In this document: piece by piece, positions 1 to 9,227 of the stretch
How the letters are laid out: every line of letters begins with the position of its first letter
How positions within the stretch are numbered: position 1 is the first letter of the stretch
Translations under genes and position numbers: made by a program
From: JALEFZ01 sp039817415
GTDB lineage: Bacteria > Bacteroidota > Bacteroidia > J057
NCBI GenBank assembly: GCA_039817415.1
Contig: JBCBVV010000028.1
Coordinates: forward strand, 24,013-88,012
Direction: 5' to 3'
DNA length: 64,000 nucleotides
Notes under the pieces: generated by a model
What the model was told of the DNA's origin: nothing
Databases searched by the model: none
What the model saw: only the letters and a program-made list of their open reading frames with translations

Positions 1-516
1 GACCTGTTAGGAGAAGAAACGCTCACAGATGAAAAAGGCTATTATGTTATTCCTTACACAGCAGAAGATTTCATGGATGGAGGAAGAGAAAGAGGAGGAG
101 CAGCTGATATCATGATTCATGTTATTGATGAAAGAGGACGCATAATCGCCAGATCCAAAGTTCATAAGGATGTACCTAAGCATTTCATGATCAATCTGAA
201 AGTAGCCGAACTGGATGACTTTTCCGAAAAGCTAGTAGGTATTCCTAAAGAAATTGAAGGGGTACTCTATAGCAAGGATATCCGCAATTATAGAGACCTG
301 ACCAACGCCCAGGACCAATTGCTAGCGGCTATTGCGACTGCTTCTGATTATGACAGCGACTTAGCCACTAAAATGCAGTGGAAAGAGCAGGCAAAATTAG
401 CCAACAGAGGAAGATTGGATGAACTAAGAATTCTTCAAGATAGCCTGAAAATCCAGATTAAAAATACAGAGGAAAGCGCTGAAGAGACTACTGAAATGCC
501 TTCAGCTGACCTATAA
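1..516 (+). CDS. Tc-toxin-A-like / carboxypeptidase-regulatory-like domain protein, C-terminal part
   Basis: The reading frame is open from the first base of the window, so this is the last 171 residues of a longer protein; the ATG at 73 is internal. The visible N-terminal stretch has a pattern of the form L-x-x-E-x-x-T-D-x-x-G-Y-Y-x-I-x-Y, then A-D-I-x-I-x-V-x-D-x-x-G-x-I-I-A-x-S. From memory this is the beta-sandwich segment found repeatedly in Tc-toxin-A-type and carboxypeptidase-regulatory-like proteins. The rest is mostly helical and charged, ending in an E/T-rich tail. It leads a run of same-strand genes (561-4521) that I do not recognise. The function is unknown; the Tc resemblance rests on motif pattern only. 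Confidence 0.6.
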   Translation, partial: DLLGEETLTDEKGYYVIPYTAEDFMDGGRERGGAADIMIHVIDERGRIIARSKVHKDVPKHFMINLKVAELDDFSEKLVGIPKEIEGVLYSKDIRNYRDLTNAQDQLLAAIATASDYDSDLATKMQWKEQAKLANRGRLDELRILQDSLKIQIKNTEESAEETTEMPSADL

Positions 517-560
517 CCTGCATCATTTTTCTTTACCTCATTTTTATTTCAAACAAGACA

Positions 561-1631
561 ATGGAACAAAATCAGATACAAGCAGCTTTGATGCAGGCCT
601 ACCTTCACGCCCTGCCAAGAAGCGTACAGCCAGAAGTAGCCAGAGACCCGGTCAAAAACGTATTCTTCAACGAACCCGTAAACTTCGACCATCAGAATAC
701 CTTCGGCTTTCTACAATCTGCTGATTATGGAAGAAGCAATGTAAGCGCCAAGAATATCAGAAATGCAGCTACCCTGTATGCGATCATGATAATCGGAGAT
801 GAAATGGGCGTATTCCGTGTAGCAGATGCGATTTTAAAATATGTAACGATGGGCTTCATTGATGTCGAGTCTAATGCGACCTCTACCCGTGTATACAACT
901 ACATGAAACTGCGTGAGCACAGAACTACCGCAGAAGAAAGAGCAATGTTTTACAAGCAGGTGTTCAACCTGGGGAATGGGCAAACGCCTGAAGGTATGCC
1001 TACCAATCGCAATTTCTGGCCCCTAATGGAATCCCTCTTCCACCACACCAAGGAATACTTAAGTAAGTATGAGTTAAGCGACTCTCCTTCCAAAATTTCA
1101 CAAGCAGCCCTTCGTCAGTTGATCAAGGACCTCCAGCACAATCTTTCTCGTGCTGCTTCTGGTATGGTGAAGTTGTACGTTCCTGAGATTTATGCACACT
1201 TAGAGGATGCTATTCAGATCATTGATGCCCCTGAAATCAAAGATCAACTAGGAATGGGAATGGGTCGTGAGTTGTGGAATGTAGTTGAGCAAGTGAGCAT
1301 GGAAGAGTTTGGGTATTATCCTAATACTTCCGCCCTTCGCACAGTTGCTGTTGCGGCCAGAGAGGTCATGAATGACATCGCTTCCTATACAGATGGCAGC
1401 TTCGACAACAATGACTTTCAGAATTTCATGCAGCATGTTGAAGCCCTGATTATAGCCCAGAATTTGCTAGAACTTCGTCAGGACAAACCTCAACAGCGCA
1501 TGGCCAAAAGAAGCGAAGTTTTCCAGGGACTGTCTAGTGGCGCCCCCAAAACAAACGGATTCGTTGCCAGCAATGGTCATTCGAATGGTTATGAAGAACC
1601 TGAGATCGTAGAGGACGACTGGAATTTCTAG
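561..1631 (+). CDS. uncharacterised 356-residue helical protein
   Basis: I do not recognise this family. The protein is predicted cytoplasmic: no signal peptide and no membrane segment. It looks mainly helical, with an N-terminal region rich in aromatic residues and a flexible, Asn/Ser/Gly-rich C-terminal tail from about residue 325 that ends in acidic and aromatic residues. The start at 561 follows an A/T-rich leader 44 bases after the previous stop. The close spacing with 1-516 and with the 547-residue gene downstream suggests co-transcription and a shared job. It could be a chaperone or structural partner of the Tc-like protein, but nothing in the sequence proves that. Confidence 0.75.
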   Translation: MEQNQIQAALMQAYLHALPRSVQPEVARDPVKNVFFNEPVNFDHQNTFGFLQSADYGRSNVSAKNIRNAATLYAIMIIGDEMGVFRVADAILKYVTMGFIDVESNATSTRVYNYMKLREHRTTAEERAMFYKQVFNLGNGQTPEGMPTNRNFWPLMESLFHHTKEYLSKYELSDSPSKISQAALRQLIKDLQHNLSRAASGMVKLYVPEIYAHLEDAIQIIDAPEIKDQLGMGMGRELWNVVEQVSMEEFGYYPNTSALRTVAVAAREVMNDIASYTDGSFDNNDFQNFMQHVEALIIAQNLLELRQDKPQQRMAKRSEVFQGLSSGAPKTNGFVASNGHSNGYEEPEIVEDDWNF

Positions 1632-1720
1632 TCTATTCTGCCATCCATTAGTCAATACTGCATCTCATACTGCTTGCAGATTGTTTACGATCAAAGGATT
1701 TTTCAAAAGAATCAGGAAAA

Positions 1721-3364
1721 ATGAATACACATTCTGTCCAACAAAAGGCCTTTACCTATCAGGAGGAGACTTTCAGTGAACGTGAGTTCTGGAATCGCCT
1801 GCTGGCAGTATTGCCTGATATAGTGGAGACCTTTTCGGCTAACTTCAATCCTTTTCCAGTAGAATATTTACAGGAAGAAAATGAAGAGGAGCCCCATGAG
1901 AAAGGGGTACAACTCCACAACCAATTGTATACGGCTTCTCAACTGATGAGTAACCTTGCCTCCGCAAATGGAGCGAGTTTACCTCACGCTTTTGATCCAA
2001 ATCGAGTTGAATTCGCAGGTAAAAACGCCCTCATTTCCTTGTTGAGAAGAATTGCCAACCTGACCTTTTCCAAAAATACACTGGATATTCTAAGGGATAA
2101 TCCTAAGGAAATGGCCAAGGCGCTTCATGATAGCATTCTACGCATCATCAACTTACCTAGGGTTCCTTATGAATTATCAGGAGACCTGGAAACACAGGAT
2201 TTGATGAAGGCTACCATCGCTCCTTATTTAACCAACTATCAACCAAACAGAAGTTTAACGGATGGTTTGGGTACCATGATGGAAGACCCTGTAGACGGAT
2301 TGTTTGAAGACCAAACATTTCGCATCATGCTTTCATCCATCAGTCAGGTACCAGCGGATAAGTCTTTCACATTAGAAAACAATTTCCATATCTACACGGA
2401 ACAGTTGCCCAAAATTGATCTTCAGGGTAAAAAACGTGTAGTTTATCAGCATGCTGAAATGCTTGTTCTTCCCTTCAAACTAAGGGCAGATCATCCTCAT
2501 CCACCCAAAAGACCTATTCCAAGGGCCAAAATTCAGGTAACCATACAGGAAACTGAAAACCTGACGGTTTTGCTGGAAAAGGAATATCGAGTAAAGGAAG
2601 TATTTCTGAATACAGCTATTCATTCTATCGTCATTTCCCCAGAAGAGTGTGAAAAACTTCCTCTTAACCAGGATTTGAAGGTGGAGATTGTCTTTCGCTA
2701 TCCTGGAAGAGAAGGCGCTGTATATGGAACCCTTAAAAACCAGTATATCACCCTGGTGGCAGATAAGGTATTTGACAGAGTTGGGGCTACCGTGAAAGAA
2801 GCCCTTCCGCTAAATGATGTAGTCGAACATAGAAACTATTGGCATAAGATCTGGCGAGGGGGCTACAATGAAGGCCTTCCGTGGACCCTTAAAGCAGATG
2901 TGAAGTACTACATGATCCTTGGGATCGACCAAGATCAAGCAGCAAGATTGGAAACAAGGTTAAAAATTGCAGAGGAATTTTCTTCAGAAGAAGACTTTTC
3001 AGACGAACAATTTTCCTACAAGGCAAAGCTAAAAACAGGCTTGGAACTAACACCAGCCATGTTAAATGACTTACTCCATGAGGAGGGCTATGATTCCATT
3101 AGCCATGCTCAATTGTCTGCTTTGACCTGCCAGGCTTTCCAATCCCAGATGAACAGAGTAGCTCATACACAACTGAGTTTACAAGCCGAAAGTGGTCAGC
3201 AAATCAGTGTGTGGGTCTATCCAGAGGTTGATTATCAGGAGGTATTTCTGCTCAAAATGGGCCAGGTAAATCCTTATGGATTGGTCATGGACATGAGCGA
3301 AGAGAAAATCGTCTTCCCCCAAGCAGTAAATGTTCACTTTATAGCCACCCAACATGAAGGATAA
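1721..3364 (+). CDS. uncharacterised 547-residue protein, left-edge cluster
   Basis: No family is recognised. There is no signal peptide or transmembrane helix. The first ~200 residues look helical. The middle (about 260-380) alternates hydrophobic and polar residues in a way that suggests beta sandwich, with a proline-rich turn (HPHPPKRP) near residue 250. The C-terminal ~80 residues again look beta-rich. It follows the 356-residue gene by 89 bases and its last 11 bases overlap the start of the 52-residue gene at 3354, so the two are probably translationally coupled. The operon position suggests it acts with the Tc-like protein upstream. The predicted role is structural or scaffold-like at best. 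Confidence 0.75.
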   Translation: MNTHSVQQKAFTYQEETFSEREFWNRLLAVLPDIVETFSANFNPFPVEYLQEENEEEPHEKGVQLHNQLYTASQLMSNLASANGASLPHAFDPNRVEFAGKNALISLLRRIANLTFSKNTLDILRDNPKEMAKALHDSILRIINLPRVPYELSGDLETQDLMKATIAPYLTNYQPNRSLTDGLGTMMEDPVDGLFEDQTFRIMLSSISQVPADKSFTLENNFHIYTEQLPKIDLQGKKRVVYQHAEMLVLPFKLRADHPHPPKRPIPRAKIQVTIQETENLTVLLEKEYRVKEVFLNTAIHSIVISPEECEKLPLNQDLKVEIVFRYPGREGAVYGTLKNQYITLVADKVFDRVGATVKEALPLNDVVEHRNYWHKIWRGGYNEGLPWTLKADVKYYMILGIDQDQAARLETRLKIAEEFSSEEDFSDEQFSYKAKLKTGLELTPAMLNDLLHEEGYDSISHAQLSALTCQAFQSQMNRVAHTQLSLQAESGQQISVWVYPEVDYQEVFLLKMGQVNPYGLVMDMSEEKIVFPQAVNVHFIATQHEG

Positions 3365-3512
3365 CCAAGGAAACCGCTTTCCTGATTTATCAGGATACAA
3401 GATGTACGATACCGATAAACCTGAAATCTACATGAACGGGGAAAAGGTATTGTTTGACAAGAAAGTTCGCTTAAAGCCCATTTCTCTTAAGAAAGGAAAA
3501 GCAAAAAGCTGA
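3354..3512 (+). CDS. small basic 52-residue protein overlapping the preceding gene
   Basis: An ATG at 3354 lies inside the last codons of the 547-residue gene (stop at 3362-3364) and opens a frame of 52 codons to a TGA at 3510-3512. The product is Lys-rich, especially in the last 20 residues, with an aromatic/acidic middle (Y-x-M-Y-D-T-D-K-P-x-I-Y). The 11-base overlap is typical of translational coupling and the frame fills an otherwise empty gap. The family is unknown. Its positive charge contrasts with the extremely acidic protein encoded next, which may mean that they bind, but this is inference. Confidence 0.55.
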   Translation: MKDNQGNRFPDLSGYKMYDTDKPEIYMNGEKVLFDKKVRLKPISLKKGKAKS

Positions 3513-3591
3513 GCTCGTACCCGATGCGCCCATGTCTTGACAATTAAGGCCATCGTAATTATTCCAATGACAACATTCAACAGAATGATAT

Positions 3592-4521
3592 ATGAAAAGA
3601 GGAAGTTTATTTAGCCTTTGGGATTCTGAAACCAAGCCGCCATTGGATTGGGGCCAAAAGGCTCTTGCTGTCCCTCGTTCTCAGCCAAGAAAGATACATG
3701 CTGTTGCACCGCTACAGAACTTTCGTATCGAGGCTGATTTTTTTGACAACAATGAACCGATTGTTCTGACCTTTGGACCTGTGCTTTCCCCACAACCTGA
3801 GGCCATGGAAGAAGAGGAAGTTCTTCCAACTAATGAGGTCCTAGCGCCAGTCATGACTGAAGATGTTCAACAAGTTGGAGAGCATGATCATGATTCTGAA
3901 ACGGTAGCATTTGAAAACCTTCCAGAAGAAACCCAAGAAGAGGGAAGTCTTTTCTCTGCGATAGTAGAAGAACCCATTCAGGACCCTTTGCAGGAGACTG
4001 AAGAAAGTAATCAAGAGGAAGCCATTGTTTCTTCCTTGGATCAAGAAATCCAAGATAATGACCTACCAGAGCTTAGCCCAACCACAGACGAAAGCTTTGA
4101 ATCACAGGATGCAGAAGAAATCCATTCGCCTCCAACCGATGAAATGATGACGGAGGAAGCTGGCCCAGTAGAAGAAAAGCATTCTACTCCAGAAGAGGGC
4201 TCAGAAGCTTCTGCAAAAGACGTATCAACTGAATCTGTTTGGGAAATCCCTCAAGAAATGGAGGAGAATGAGGTAGAAGTTGAGGGGGTAACAGAGGAAG
4301 AACAGCTCGAATCCTCCGAAGAGGAAGCGTTTGAAGAGGTGGAATCTACCCCAGAAGAGGAGGGAGAAAATCTTCCAGAAAACTCAGAGGAATCAGAGGA
4401 GGTAGATGTCGAGCGTGAAGAAGAACAAACCATCGAAGACACTTCTGAACATTCCGAAGAAAACACTGAGGAAAATATCGAACCAGAAGAAAAGCCTGAA
4501 GATGAACCTCAGATGAATTAA
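3592..4521 (+). CDS. very acidic, low-complexity 309-residue protein
   Basis: About the first 65 residues are ordinary sequence with several Trp and Pro residues and could fold or bind a partner. From about residue 70 to the end the protein is dominated by Glu, with Ser, Thr, Pro and Asp, and should be disordered and strongly negatively charged. There is no signal peptide. It is the last gene of the left-edge cluster and is followed directly by a strong terminator. The function is unknown; such tails can act as solubilising or anti-aggregation segments, decoys, or docking arms for basic partners such as the 52-residue protein upstream. Homology searches will be confounded by the low complexity. 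Confidence 0.7.
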   Translation: MKRGSLFSLWDSETKPPLDWGQKALAVPRSQPRKIHAVAPLQNFRIEADFFDNNEPIVLTFGPVLSPQPEAMEEEEVLPTNEVLAPVMTEDVQQVGEHDHDSETVAFENLPEETQEEGSLFSAIVEEPIQDPLQETEESNQEEAIVSSLDQEIQDNDLPELSPTTDESFESQDAEEIHSPPTDEMMTEEAGPVEEKHSTPEEGSEASAKDVSTESVWEIPQEMEENEVEVEGVTEEEQLESSEEEAFEEVESTPEEEGENLPENSEESEEVDVEREEEQTIEDTSEHSEENTEENIEPEEKPEDEPQMN

Positions 4522-4540
4522 CAAACTATTCAGCCCAAAT

Positions 4541-4569
4541 AAAAAAGCCACCTTCTGGTGGCTTTTTTA
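4541..4569 (+). terminator. intrinsic terminator, end of left-edge cluster
   Basis: GCCACC and GGTGGC form a stem around a TTCT loop, flanked by A6 upstream and T6 downstream. The symmetry allows it to work in both directions, ending the plus-strand cluster and the minus-strand PH-domain gene at 4591. Confidence 0.85.
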
Positions 4570-4590
4570 TTTCTATTTTGAATATATGCT

Positions 4591-5109
4591 TTAGTCCATC
4601 GCCCCATCAAATCCTAGATCCGCCTCTCTTACGCGTTTCTCATCGCGACGCTTGTCGATGGCCAATCGTAGCTCCTCCTTCATCTGCTTTCCTTTTTTGA
4701 TAGCAGGTATGGTGAATTCCGGGTTGGATTTGTCAGAAGTCAATAGATCGATATTGGAAAGACCTACTAGCCTAAGTAAAAAAGGCTGCTTGAGCTGAAA
4801 GTCCTTTACACGGTAGAGTTCGATTTCATCCGTTTCCTTGGAGAAAACGCCTTTTTCCTCAATAATACGCTGGTCGGTTACTTCAATTTTCCAGCTTTTA
4901 AGGAGCAACCATTTCCAGAACATATACAGTAGGGGTACTCCCAACCAAATGCCAAAAATAATCCCTAGCATACTGCCAGAAAGATTCATGCCATCCAGCA
5001 CATACAAGTAAAGGGGTACTGCTGTTAGGGCTGCCAGGAGGCTCAAAATATATACTCCTGAATTGGTCCAGTGTGAAGGGGTTCCCTTCCAAATGGTTTT
5101 TTCAGTCAT
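4591..5109 (-). CDS. membrane protein with bacterial PH (bPH2/YdbS-like) domain
   Basis: Two hydrophobic helices (about residues 18-37 and 45-68) precede a soluble beta-rich part with the pattern W-x-I-E-V-T-D-x-R-I-I-E-E-x-G-V-F-S-x-E-x-x-E-I-x-L-x-R-V-K-D. That pattern is characteristic of the bPH2 (YdbS/YdbT) family. Members are small inner-membrane proteins of poorly known function, thought to have a PH-like fold facing the cytoplasm. The C-terminal 30 residues are charged. It is encoded alone, between a shared terminator and a 240-bp gap upstream. Confidence 0.8.
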   Translation of the reverse strand: MTEKTIWKGTPSHWTNSGVYILSLLAALTAVPLYLYVLDGMNLSGSMLGIIFGIWLGVPLLYMFWKWLLLKSWKIEVTDQRIIEEKGVFSKETDEIELYRVKDFQLKQPFLLRLVGLSNIDLLTSDKSNPEFTIPAIKKGKQMKEELRLAIDKRRDEKRVREADLGFDGAMD

Positions 5110-5349
5110 GGCTTTTCGTTTCCGTCTTTGTTTCCACTAAGATGATGAAAATATGTTAAGAAAAGAATGTGATTCTATAAAAAAGAAATAATCAATCCTG
5201 AAAAGTTGGAAGCTTTGGATGAACGGATTCACCATTTCCAAATTAAACAGAAAAACCTATTCATATAGCGTAAAAATGGCTGTTCATATTGTGTCCTAAA
5301 GTTGTAGATTTTATGTTTTAAACATATTTCCACACAGCAGTCATCTCCC

Positions 5350-7488
5350 TTATTCCTCCAAGGAAAAAGCGATATAGGAATCTCCAGATTGCGTTCCCAA
5401 CTTCCCTCCCCCACATGCTATGACCACAAATTGTTTGCCATCTATCATATAAGTCGCTGGAGTGGCATATCCTGCAGCAGGGAGACTAAATTCCTTCAAC
5501 ATCTTTCCTGTACGTTTGTCAAATACACGAAACTTCTCGTCTGCTGTAGCAGCGATAAAAAGAAGATTCCCTGAAGTAACCACAGGTCCACCATAGTTTT
5601 CAATACCTGTATTGGGATGCCCTGGGATATTTAAGGAATCAATGTTGCCAAGGGGCACTTGCCAGAGGATTTCAGCCTTATTCATGTCAATGGCTGTCAA
5701 TTGTCCCCATGGAGGTCGAATGATAGGGAGACCATCCTTCGCTTTGAGTTTTTGATACCCTTCGAAGAAGTAGGGATAGGGCCATACGCCTTCATTGATA
5801 AACGGTCCCTCCTGCTCAGCCTCCCCTGAAACGAAGGCAATGACCGACTCAATTTCTTGTTCGGAAAGCTTGGAAAAGGCTGGCATAACACCTTTGCCCA
5901 TTTTCAATAAGGATGCCATCTCTTCCTTGCTTCGTCTCTCTTCAACCCCAACCAAAGAAGGAACATTCCCAAAAAGTTGATTCCCCTTGAAATCTTCGGC
6001 ATGGCAGCTCTGACAATTGCCCTGATAAATACTTTGTCCCAAAGAACTGGGTCTATATCGTTTCATCTTGAAATTCCAGCTCATTTCATTGGAGTTCACA
6101 TACAGAATTGATTGTTGAGGGTCATAAGCAGCCCCTCCCCACTCTCCTCCTCCATCCATGCCTGGAAAAAGGATTTTACCCTTCTCTGAAGGAGGAATAA
6201 ACTCCCCGTGATCCTTGGACTTCCATATATCTTTGGCAAACGCAGCAGCTTCTTCGGATCTAATGGCCAAATCCTTTTCCGACAAAGAGGTTCTTGAAAA
6301 AGGGGGAAAAACAGTTGGATGAGGTTGAGTGGGCCAAGCTTCTTCCCCATCCAGATTTGTTGGGGGCGCTTTGACTTCTTCAATAGGGTAAATGGGATCT
6401 CCTGTTAGGCGGTCTAGAACGAATAGTCTTCCCGACTTGGTGATTTGAGCCAGTGCTTTAATCGTTTTTCCATCCTTTTGGATTTCAATCAGATTCGGGG
6501 GTGCGGGAAGGTCTCTATCCCATAAATCATGATGTCTGCATTGGAAATGCCAAAGCCTTTCACCCGTTTCTGCTTTGATAGCAATGATTGAATTGGCAAA
6601 AAGGTTTTCTCCTTTCCTATCGCCTCCATAGAAGTCAAATGAAGCGGAACCTGTGGGTGCATAAACAATACCCTCTTCTTCGTCCATCGAAAAGCCTGCC
6701 CACACATTGGCCCCTCCACTTTTCAGGTAGGCACTGTCCGGCCATGAATCATAGCCAAATTCTCCTGGGTGTGGAATGGTGTGAAACATCCACTTCAACT
6801 TTCCATTCCTGACATCAAAAGCTCTGATATGACCAGGAGCATGATCTGCACCTTCTGAAACCCTTCCCCCTATGATCAACACATCCTTATAGATAATTCC
6901 AGGTGTGTTGTTTCCATAGTAAGTCTTATCCATGTCTCTTCCGAGTCCTTCCTTGAGGTTGACTTTACCATTTACCCCAAATGAAGAAACAGGTTTACCC
7001 TGATCGATATCAATCGCATACAAGTCAGATCCTACTGTATACAAAATCCGCTTATCGTTCCCCTTCTCCCAGTAGGTCATTCCTCTATTGACACCCAAAT
7101 TTTGTAGCTCATCGTTCCAGATAGATGGGTCAAACTTCCAACGTTCTTGACCTGTTTTCGCATCTAAGGCGAATAGTTTGAGTTTGGGAGAGGTACCATA
7201 CAATACCCCATCGATGATCAAAGGATTACACTGAATTTGGGATCTATTGTCAGGATGTTTATCACCTGCATGATATTCCCAGACCTTGGTCAGTTTTGAT
7301 ACGTTTTGAGAATTGATCTGGGTGAAATCTTTGAATTGAGTAGACGATGGAGCCCCAAGGTAAAAAGCCCAATTTTCATCTTTTATATGGTCTTTTGAAG
7401 AGGAAACAGAATCCTGTAAACAGCCTTGTAGCAGGAACAAGATGATGGTTCCAAAGAGGAGAAGATACCTTTGAATAGTAGTCAGCAT
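5350..7488 (-). CDS. PQQ-dependent dehydrogenase lipoprotein with internal cytochrome c domain
   Basis: This is a quinoprotein of the glucose/alcohol dehydrogenase class: a beta-propeller carrying PQQ oxidises a sugar or alcohol and passes electrons to the heme. A cytochrome c domain is inserted late in the propeller, with the heme motif CQSCH at residues 492-496 and a likely axial Met in V-M-P-A-F. I chose the ATG at 7488 rather than the one at 7605 because it gives a clean lipoprotein signal (hydrophobic run ending L-L-Q-G-C). The longer version adds 39 hydrophobic residues with no function. The protein should be anchored in the periplasm. It lies 155 bp downstream of an MFS transporter on the same strand. 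The substrate is unknown, and no PQQ biosynthesis gene is visible here. Confidence 0.88.
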   Translation of the reverse strand: MLTTIQRYLLLFGTIILFLLQGCLQDSVSSSKDHIKDENWAFYLGAPSSTQFKDFTQINSQNVSKLTKVWEYHAGDKHPDNRSQIQCNPLIIDGVLYGTSPKLKLFALDAKTGQERWKFDPSIWNDELQNLGVNRGMTYWEKGNDKRILYTVGSDLYAIDIDQGKPVSSFGVNGKVNLKEGLGRDMDKTYYGNNTPGIIYKDVLIIGGRVSEGADHAPGHIRAFDVRNGKLKWMFHTIPHPGEFGYDSWPDSAYLKSGGANVWAGFSMDEEEGIVYAPTGSASFDFYGGDRKGENLFANSIIAIKAETGERLWHFQCRHHDLWDRDLPAPPNLIEIQKDGKTIKALAQITKSGRLFVLDRLTGDPIYPIEEVKAPPTNLDGEEAWPTQPHPTVFPPFSRTSLSEKDLAIRSEEAAAFAKDIWKSKDHGEFIPPSEKGKILFPGMDGGGEWGGAAYDPQQSILYVNSNEMSWNFKMKRYRPSSLGQSIYQGNCQSCHAEDFKGNQLFGNVPSLVGVEERRSKEEMASLLKMGKGVMPAFSKLSEQEIESVIAFVSGEAEQEGPFINEGVWPYPYFFEGYQKLKAKDGLPIIRPPWGQLTAIDMNKAEILWQVPLGNIDSLNIPGHPNTGIENYGGPVVTSGNLLFIAATADEKFRVFDKRTGKMLKEFSLPAAGYATPATYMIDGKQFVVIACGGGKLGTQSGDSYIAFSLEE

Positions 7489-7643
7489 GGCAAGTAGGTG
7501 TAGATGGGTATTTAATTCAGTCTTTAAGATAAGGAAATTCTTATGTAAGATTAACAGATGAAGGAGGCTAAGGGAAAACAAGAGATCAAAAAAAGTGGCC
7601 CACAAGGTAATGCTTATGGACCACTTGATAATTTCTTTAGGAA

Positions 7644-9227
7644 TTAGTGTTGTTTTTCTACCTCCACTTCATTCCCATTTTCATCTAGCAGAATGGGCTT
7701 GTACCCTCCTCTCGATCGGAAGTAAAGAATCAGTCCGATGTAGACCACCAACATAAAGACAGGAAAGAGGGCCACAGTTGCCAGTGCGCTCTTGTTTGAC
7801 TCAGCTTGAATGTTGTCAATGGTAGCCTTATCAGCTTCTGGTGCTTGGCTGTATTTATCCTGATCAAGGGCTTGGTATTTTCCAAAGATTCCTCTTTTCT
7901 CTAGTCCCATATAGGTCTCTTGGATAGCGGTTCCGTTAGCGGCATCGTAGGCTTCCGCTCCATTGTAAGTAGCATTGTCTTGAATATTTCCTAAGAAAAC
8001 CGACCCAACGATACCTACTCCCAGAAGGCCGATAGCAGAGATACCATTTAGTGTCAAAGCACCTCCTTTAGGGAATCTTTCTGCCACAACCCCCAACATA
8101 GTAGGCCAGAAAAAGGTCTTTCCTACACCATATAAAGTGGCTGCCGCCAAGATTACAGCTCCTGTTGCTTTGGAAAGGAAGATCAGACCACCTGCTGCAA
8201 CCAAAGCCGAAATAGCCAACAATCCAAGGGGAGACAATCTATGTACAAGAGGTCCTGCGAAGAATCTCAGAACGGCCATGATAGCAGATGTATAGATCAA
8301 CAACCACAAGGAGTCCATTCCTAATTTGGCAAACTCAGGCTCCATCAATGACGTGATCCAGCTATCAGTCCCCAACTCCGTAGTTGCCAATGGAATCATC
8401 ACAATAACAAGAATCAAGAAGATGGGATTCCCTAATGAGCGAGCAAAATAGGCGTAGACCGCAGTCAAGACTACAACTGTACCTATGATAATCGTACTAC
8501 TCAGTCCAAGGTGGGTTCCTAACTCGGCGGATATCAATGCGATGACAATCAAGGCACCAATGATTCCAAATTCCTTGAGCATTTCTTGATAGGGCACTCC
8601 TGCCTCAACTCGCTCATCAACAGGAAATTTAGACCTGATTAGCATCACGAAATAAGCTACAGCAGGAATAAAGATCAAGGCTACTTTCAGTTGCCATAAC
8701 CAACTCATACTTTCAGCTGTTTGGTCGCCAGCGAAAATGCCATCTAGACCAATTACCAAAACTCCCCCAAAAACCATCCCTACAGGCCAAGATGCATGAA
8801 GAATTGTGAGCCACTTCGTTTTTTCAGTTTTGAATAAGGATGCAACCGCAGGATTGATGTAAGCCTCCACAGTTCCTTGTGCAAGGGCCATACAGAAAGT
8901 AGCCACATAGAGAGTGGTATAGTCCTTGGCAAAAATTGTCATGATAGCCCCTACCATATGGCAGACAAAGCCAAATATCATGGCATTCTTATAGCCAACT
9001 CTGTCCACTACCAGTGAAAAAAGGACCATAGAAATAGCAGCTGGCCATAATCCAACTCCAAAAATTTCACCTTTTTGAGTAGAAGAAAGGTTAAATTCAG
9101 AACCCCATTCTCCAATAATCTGCGCACGTACAACAAAGCCAACCCCGGCCGCCATAAGGGCCAGGAAGCACCCCCAAAAGAGAATTAAATCGTTGGATCT
9201 GCTACTCGCTGTTTGTTGGTTATCCAT
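7644..9227 (-). CDS. MFS transporter (527 residues)
   Basis: Twelve or so hydrophobic segments and the MFS loop motif around D-R-V-G-Y-K-N identify a major facilitator permease. It is longer than the usual 400-450 residues because of a hydrophilic insertion of roughly 60 residues before the last helices (about residues 425-490) and a polar C-terminal tail. Its closest feel is the sugar/nucleoside-type MFS proteins common in Bacteroidota, but the substrate cannot be read from sequence. It is transcribed ahead of the PQQ dehydrogenase and may import the substrate or product of that enzyme. The start at 9227 gives a short polar N-terminus before helix 1. Confidence 0.85.
   Translation of the reverse strand: MDNQQTASSRSNDLILFWGCFLALMAAGVGFVVRAQIIGEWGSEFNLSSTQKGEIFGVGLWPAAISMVLFSLVVDRVGYKNAMIFGFVCHMVGAIMTIFAKDYTTLYVATFCMALAQGTVEAYINPAVASLFKTEKTKWLTILHASWPVGMVFGGVLVIGLDGIFAGDQTAESMSWLWQLKVALIFIPAVAYFVMLIRSKFPVDERVEAGVPYQEMLKEFGIIGALIVIALISAELGTHLGLSSTIIIGTVVVLTAVYAYFARSLGNPIFLILVIVMIPLATTELGTDSWITSLMEPEFAKLGMDSLWLLIYTSAIMAVLRFFAGPLVHRLSPLGLLAISALVAAGGLIFLSKATGAVILAAATLYGVGKTFFWPTMLGVVAERFPKGGALTLNGISAIGLLGVGIVGSVFLGNIQDNATYNGAEAYDAANGTAIQETYMGLEKRGIFGKYQALDQDKYSQAPEADKATIDNIQAESNKSALATVALFPVFMLVVYIGLILYFRSRGGYKPILLDENGNEVEVEKQH

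Noticed and set aside
7489..7605. Longer N-terminus for the PQQ dehydrogenase
   Set aside because: It places a second hydrophobic stretch before the lipoprotein signal; the Met at 7488 gives the expected signal peptide and lipobox.
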